Source of the DNA: Sellimonas catena
GTDB lineage: Bacteria > Bacillota > Clostridia > Lachnospirales > Lachnospiraceae
Assembly (NCBI RefSeq): GCF_045063725.1
Contig: NZ_CP173695.1
Direction: 5' to 3' (one strand)
Length of the DNA stretch: 64,000 nucleotides
The position numbers were made by a program, and so were the translations under genes. Below the pieces are notes generated by a model. The model was given only the letters and a program-made list of their open reading frames with translations. It made no database searches and had not been told where the DNA came from. Of this stretch, positions 61,333 to 64,000 are shown in pieces (position 1 is the stretch's first letter; each line of letters starts with the position of its first letter).

Positions 61333-62513
61333 ATCTCCTCTCCGTTGCGGTATTTGTTTACTACATGCTGGATACGCTCGCTCGGACTTAAGATACTGCT
61401 GATAGAATCGTCATGATTCAGTGTATCGATCAGAAGAGCGATGTACTTGCTCATGTCGCAGTTGATATAGTACGGACGGCTTAAAAGCTCCGGCGTCTGA
61501 TAAATCAGGTTAGTTGTGAGGATATTGTTGATGATGCCTTCCTCGTATGCCTTGTCGAATTTCTCAAGACCATTTGTGAACAGACCGAATGTTGCAGCGG
61601 CAAAGATCCGGTTTGCCTTTCTTTCTTTCAGCTGTTTTGCGACATCGATCATACTGTCTCCGGAGGAGATCATATCGTCAAGAATGATCACATCCTTGCC
61701 CTCTACGGAATCACCGAGGAACTCGTGGGCAACGATCGGATTGCGGCCGTCAACGATTCTTGTGTAATCACGGCGTTTATAGAACATACCCATATTCAGG
61801 CCAAGGACATTGGCAAGATAGATTGCACGTCCGGTCGCACCTTCGTCCGGGCTGATTGCCATCATGTGATCACTGTCGATCTTCAAATCTTTTACAGTTC
61901 TTAAAAGTCCCTTTACAAACTGATAAGTCGGACGGACAGTTTCAAATCCGCTCAGCGGAATCGCGTTCTGTACTCGTGGATCGTGGGCGTCAAAGGTAAT
62001 GATATTGTCCACACCCATTTTTACAAGCTCCTGAAGAGCCAGGGCACAGTCCAGAGACTCACGGCTGCTGCGCTTGTGCTGGCGGCTCTCGTAGAGGAAC
62101 GGCATGATGACATTGACACGGCGCGCCTTCCCTCCGATCGCGGCGATGATACGCTTCAGATTCTGAAAGTGGTCGTCCGGGGACATGTGGTTGATCTGAC
62201 CGTTCAGGGAATAGGTCAGGCTGTAGTTGCAGACATCCACCATCAGATAGATATCCTTTCCACGGATGGATTCGCTGAGTACGCCTTTTGCTTCTCCTGA
62301 GCCGAAACGCGGTGTAGCGGCGTGGATCAGATAATTGTCTTTTTCATATCCGGTAAAAACAACGTCGTCTTTGAAGACATGTCCATCTTCTTTTCGCCAT
62401 TTGACAATATAGTCATTGACTTTCTGGCCCATCTCCTCACAGCCCGTCAGGGCGATAATGCCAAGGGCTCCTACAGGGATATTTTCCAGATTTCGTTCTG
62501 TACGGTGCAGCAT
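61329..62513 (-). CDS. prs: ribose-phosphate pyrophosphokinase
   Basis: This 394-aa enzyme makes PRPP from ribose 5-phosphate and ATP for purine, pyrimidine, histidine and tryptophan synthesis. The PRPP-binding loop is in VIILDDMISSGDSM, and FDAHDPRVQNAIPLSG and the flexible-loop/catalytic region KRRDYTRIV are visible. It is about 75 residues longer than the usual 315-aa Prs, mostly through an N-terminal extension (about residues 1-50) and insertions, a type seen in Lachnospiraceae. It overlaps the YhaN-like gene by four bases tail to tail. Only 11 bp separate it from dnaI, so it lies in the dnaD-dnaI operon. Confidence 0.9.
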   Translation of the reverse strand: MLHRTERNLENIPVGALGIIALTGCEEMGQKVNDYIVKWRKEDGHVFKDDVVFTGYEKDNYLIHAATPRFGSGEAKGVLSESIRGKDIYLMVDVCNYSLTYSLNGQINHMSPDDHFQNLKRIIAAIGGKARRVNVIMPFLYESRQHKRSSRESLDCALALQELVKMGVDNIITFDAHDPRVQNAIPLSGFETVRPTYQFVKGLLRTVKDLKIDSDHMMAISPDEGATGRAIYLANVLGLNMGMFYKRRDYTRIVDGRNPIVAHEFLGDSVEGKDVIILDDMISSGDSMIDVAKQLKERKANRIFAAATFGLFTNGLEKFDKAYEEGIINNILTTNLIYQTPELLSRPYYINCDMSKYIALLIDTLNHDDSISSILSPSERIQHVVNKYRNGEEI

Positions 62514-62524
62514 TGCTTTGCCTC

Positions 62525-63508
62525 CTATTTCATTAGTTTCTTTTTGATTCTGATATCGTCACCCGCAAGTTTGAGCAGGCGGTAGTTACTGCTGATGCGG
62601 GAAAACGTTCTTTCGCTATATATTGATTTTATCTCATTTAATGACAAATTGGTAGAGATAATAGTAGATTTCTTCTGCAAAATCCGGTCATTCAGGCAGA
62701 TAAACAGCTGGGAGACCGTAAAGGAATTGGTAAGCTCCGTCCCAAGGTCATCGATAATCAGAAGCTCGCACTCGTCCAGCAGGGCGCCGGCCTGGCGCTT
62801 TTCCGGATCTGTATCGAACTCTCTGCTTCCCAGAATATCAAAGAGCTGGGAGGACGTCACGTAAATCACCGAGTGAATATGATCCATCAGCTCTCTGGCA
62901 ATACAGTGGGTCAGAAAGGTCTTTCCGACTCCGGTATTTCCATAGATCAGAAGATTCTGGAACTTGCTTCCAAAGCTGTCCACAAAGGATCGGCACACAT
63001 GAAGCGCCTCTTTTGCCATATCCAGCGAACTTTTGCCGCTCACCGGATCAATAAAATCCGAAGAATAGTAATCCATCCGGAAAGAAGAAAAATTTTCACT
63101 CTCTAAAATATCCTGCAGGTTGGACTGGGTGTAGAGCAGGTCAATCTCCGCCTTCTGGAAACAACGGCATTTCCGGCCGTCAAGATATCCTGTGTCCTGA
63201 CAGTCCGGACATTCATAGGAAGGTTCCAGATAGTCCGAAGGGTAACCGGAACCGGCAAGCAGTGCCTGCTTTTCATCCCTCAGGGCATGAAGCCTTTCCC
63301 GGAATCGGGCAGGCGCATCGGCATTGCCATCGATCAGCGCTTTGGCTCCTGCAACACCAAGGTGTGAGATCTCCTCATCAATCTCACGGATCCGGGGAAT
63401 CTTTTCATATATTTCACTGTAATGGCGGGTCAGCCTGTCGTGCGTCCGAAGATGCTTCTGCTCGTAGATCCGCATGATGGCGTCATACTGTGAATTCGTC
63501 AGTGCCAT
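62525..63508 (-). CDS. DnaC/DnaI-family helicase loader
   Basis: This 327-aa AAA+ ATPase loads the replicative helicase. The C-terminal ATPase domain has Walker A IYGNTGVGKTFLTH, Walker B LLIIDDLGTE and sensor IISTNLSLNEI. The N-terminal part carries a cysteine cluster, CPDCQDTGYLDGRKCRC (about residues 118-134), which is the zinc-binding domain typical of DnaI that contacts the helicase. It lies 16 bp after a DnaD-domain gene, the partner in primosome assembly. Confidence 0.92.
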   Translation of the reverse strand: MALTNSQYDAIMRIYEQKHLRTHDRLTRHYSEIYEKIPRIREIDEEISHLGVAGAKALIDGNADAPARFRERLHALRDEKQALLAGSGYPSDYLEPSYECPDCQDTGYLDGRKCRCFQKAEIDLLYTQSNLQDILESENFSSFRMDYYSSDFIDPVSGKSSLDMAKEALHVCRSFVDSFGSKFQNLLIYGNTGVGKTFLTHCIARELMDHIHSVIYVTSSQLFDILGSREFDTDPEKRQAGALLDECELLIIDDLGTELTNSFTVSQLFICLNDRILQKKSTIISTNLSLNEIKSIYSERTFSRISSNYRLLKLAGDDIRIKKKLMK

Positions 63509-63524
63509 GAAACTTCTCCTTTAC

Positions 63525-64000
63525 TCAGCTCTGTAAAAGCTGTCTCTCCAGGTCGTCCATATTGTAGTCGCGCTCCTCGAAATTGCTGAACTTTGTCTTT
63601 TTCCCGGAAGCCGGAGCCGGCTGGGAAGCAGACTTCTCGGAACGCTTCTTGATGTAGGCGGCATCGATAGCCGCAATATCCGCAAGGTGATGCACACCTT
63701 TCTGGTGCCAGTTCGTCAGGATCTTGTCCGCGTATTCAAAACTTGGCTGATGGATGGCGGAAACAGTCCGGCTGCATGCCTCCACAATAATATCAATGGT
63801 AAAGCCGTACTGCCCGGTCCACTTCTTCACAAGCTCTGTCTCAACCGGAGCGGCCATGCGCCCGGTGATGCCGAATGCTTTCAGAACCGCTGTGCAGTCC
63901 TTATTGTAAAAGGAAGCGGATCTTCTTGCCTCTGATACGGTCCGGATACCGGCATCCGCCCAGGCAAGAGCTACGGACTTGATGTAGTGCATGCTCCGGT
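63525..64000 (-). CDS. DnaD-domain protein (C-terminal part; runs off the window)
   Basis: This is the C-terminal end, at least 158 codons, of a DnaD-like primosome protein; the start lies beyond base 64000. The DnaD/DnaB C-terminal domain motif YADKILTNWHQKGV and the tail NFEERDYNMDDLERQLL are visible. Such proteins bind DNA at the replication origin or restart sites and recruit the helicase loader encoded next. The frame stays open to the window edge. Confidence 0.88.
   Translation of the reverse strand, partial: RSMHYIKSVALAWADAGIRTVSEARRSASFYNKDCTAVLKAFGITGRMAAPVETELVKKWTGQYGFTIDIIVEACSRTVSAIHQPSFEYADKILTNWHQKGVHHLADIAAIDAAYIKKRSEKSASQPAPASGKKTKFSNFEERDYNMDDLERQLLQS

Overview
The window looks like chromosome of an anaerobic gut Firmicute of the Lachnospiraceae type. 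The basis is moderate GC, strong AGGAGG ribosome sites, sigma-A promoters with extended -10 boxes, an ETF-linked flavoprotein, KtrAB potassium uptake, VanRS-like two-component pairs and a DnaD/DnaI pair. The genus cannot be fixed from the sequence alone.

Bases 1-15231 hold a ureide (allantoin/purine nitrogen) catabolic region: ureidoglycolate dehydrogenase (AllD), a single-chain FdrA-YlbE protein (oxamate carbamoyltransferase AllF+AllG), carbamate kinase, an LctP-family permease, a small membrane protein and an M20 allantoate-amidohydrolase-like enzyme. A PucR regulator follows in its own transcription unit. A second M20 hydrolase then leads a unit with an FAD oxidoreductase, EtfBA and a nitroreductase. 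Together they could take allantoate through ureidoglycolate, oxalurate and carbamoyl phosphate to ATP, ammonia and CO2; the ETF module would take electrons from an unknown substrate. Bases 15246-19934 carry KtrBA potassium uptake and a GH42 beta-galactosidase.

Bases about 20000-46200 are accessory and rich in repeats. Three repeat families each occur twice: a 53-bp-period array of alternating TACGGTT/AACCGTA heptamers (20030-20383 and 42825-43126), a roughly 210-bp structured element (22903-23113 and 45944-46163), and an Rpn-type PD-(D/E)XK gene with its promoter region (24583-25885 and 40737-42090). Inside this bracket a tyrosine recombinase (26034-26891) lies beside a 254-bp segment bounded by perfect 25-bp inverted repeats (26917-27170) that contains one good sigma-A promoter. 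In this assembly the promoter points away from the next operon (OFF); inversion would point it at the operon (ON). That operon (27206-40661) encodes a hypothetical protein, a fibro-slime LPxTG adhesin, a backbone pilin, two class C sortases, several secreted or anchored proteins including TasA-like proteins with SipW-type signal peptides, and a SipW-like signal peptidase. It reads as a phase-variable hybrid of a sortase-built pilus and a SipW/TasA-type fibre system. The accessory zone also has an ECF sigma remnant with an intact anti-sigma gene, a decayed DUF4143 ATPase, an LUD protein, a GNAT enzyme and a HipBA-like toxin-antitoxin pair.

Bases 46166-64000 return to housekeeping-type content: an ABC exporter on the minus strand, two response regulator/kinase pairs, a methyltransferase with a VPCCQHEL-type motif, a large membrane-anchored protein with a degenerate C39-like domain, AsnS, SbcD/YhaN-like nuclease and ATPase, and a minus-strand dnaD-dnaI-prs cluster that runs off the right edge.
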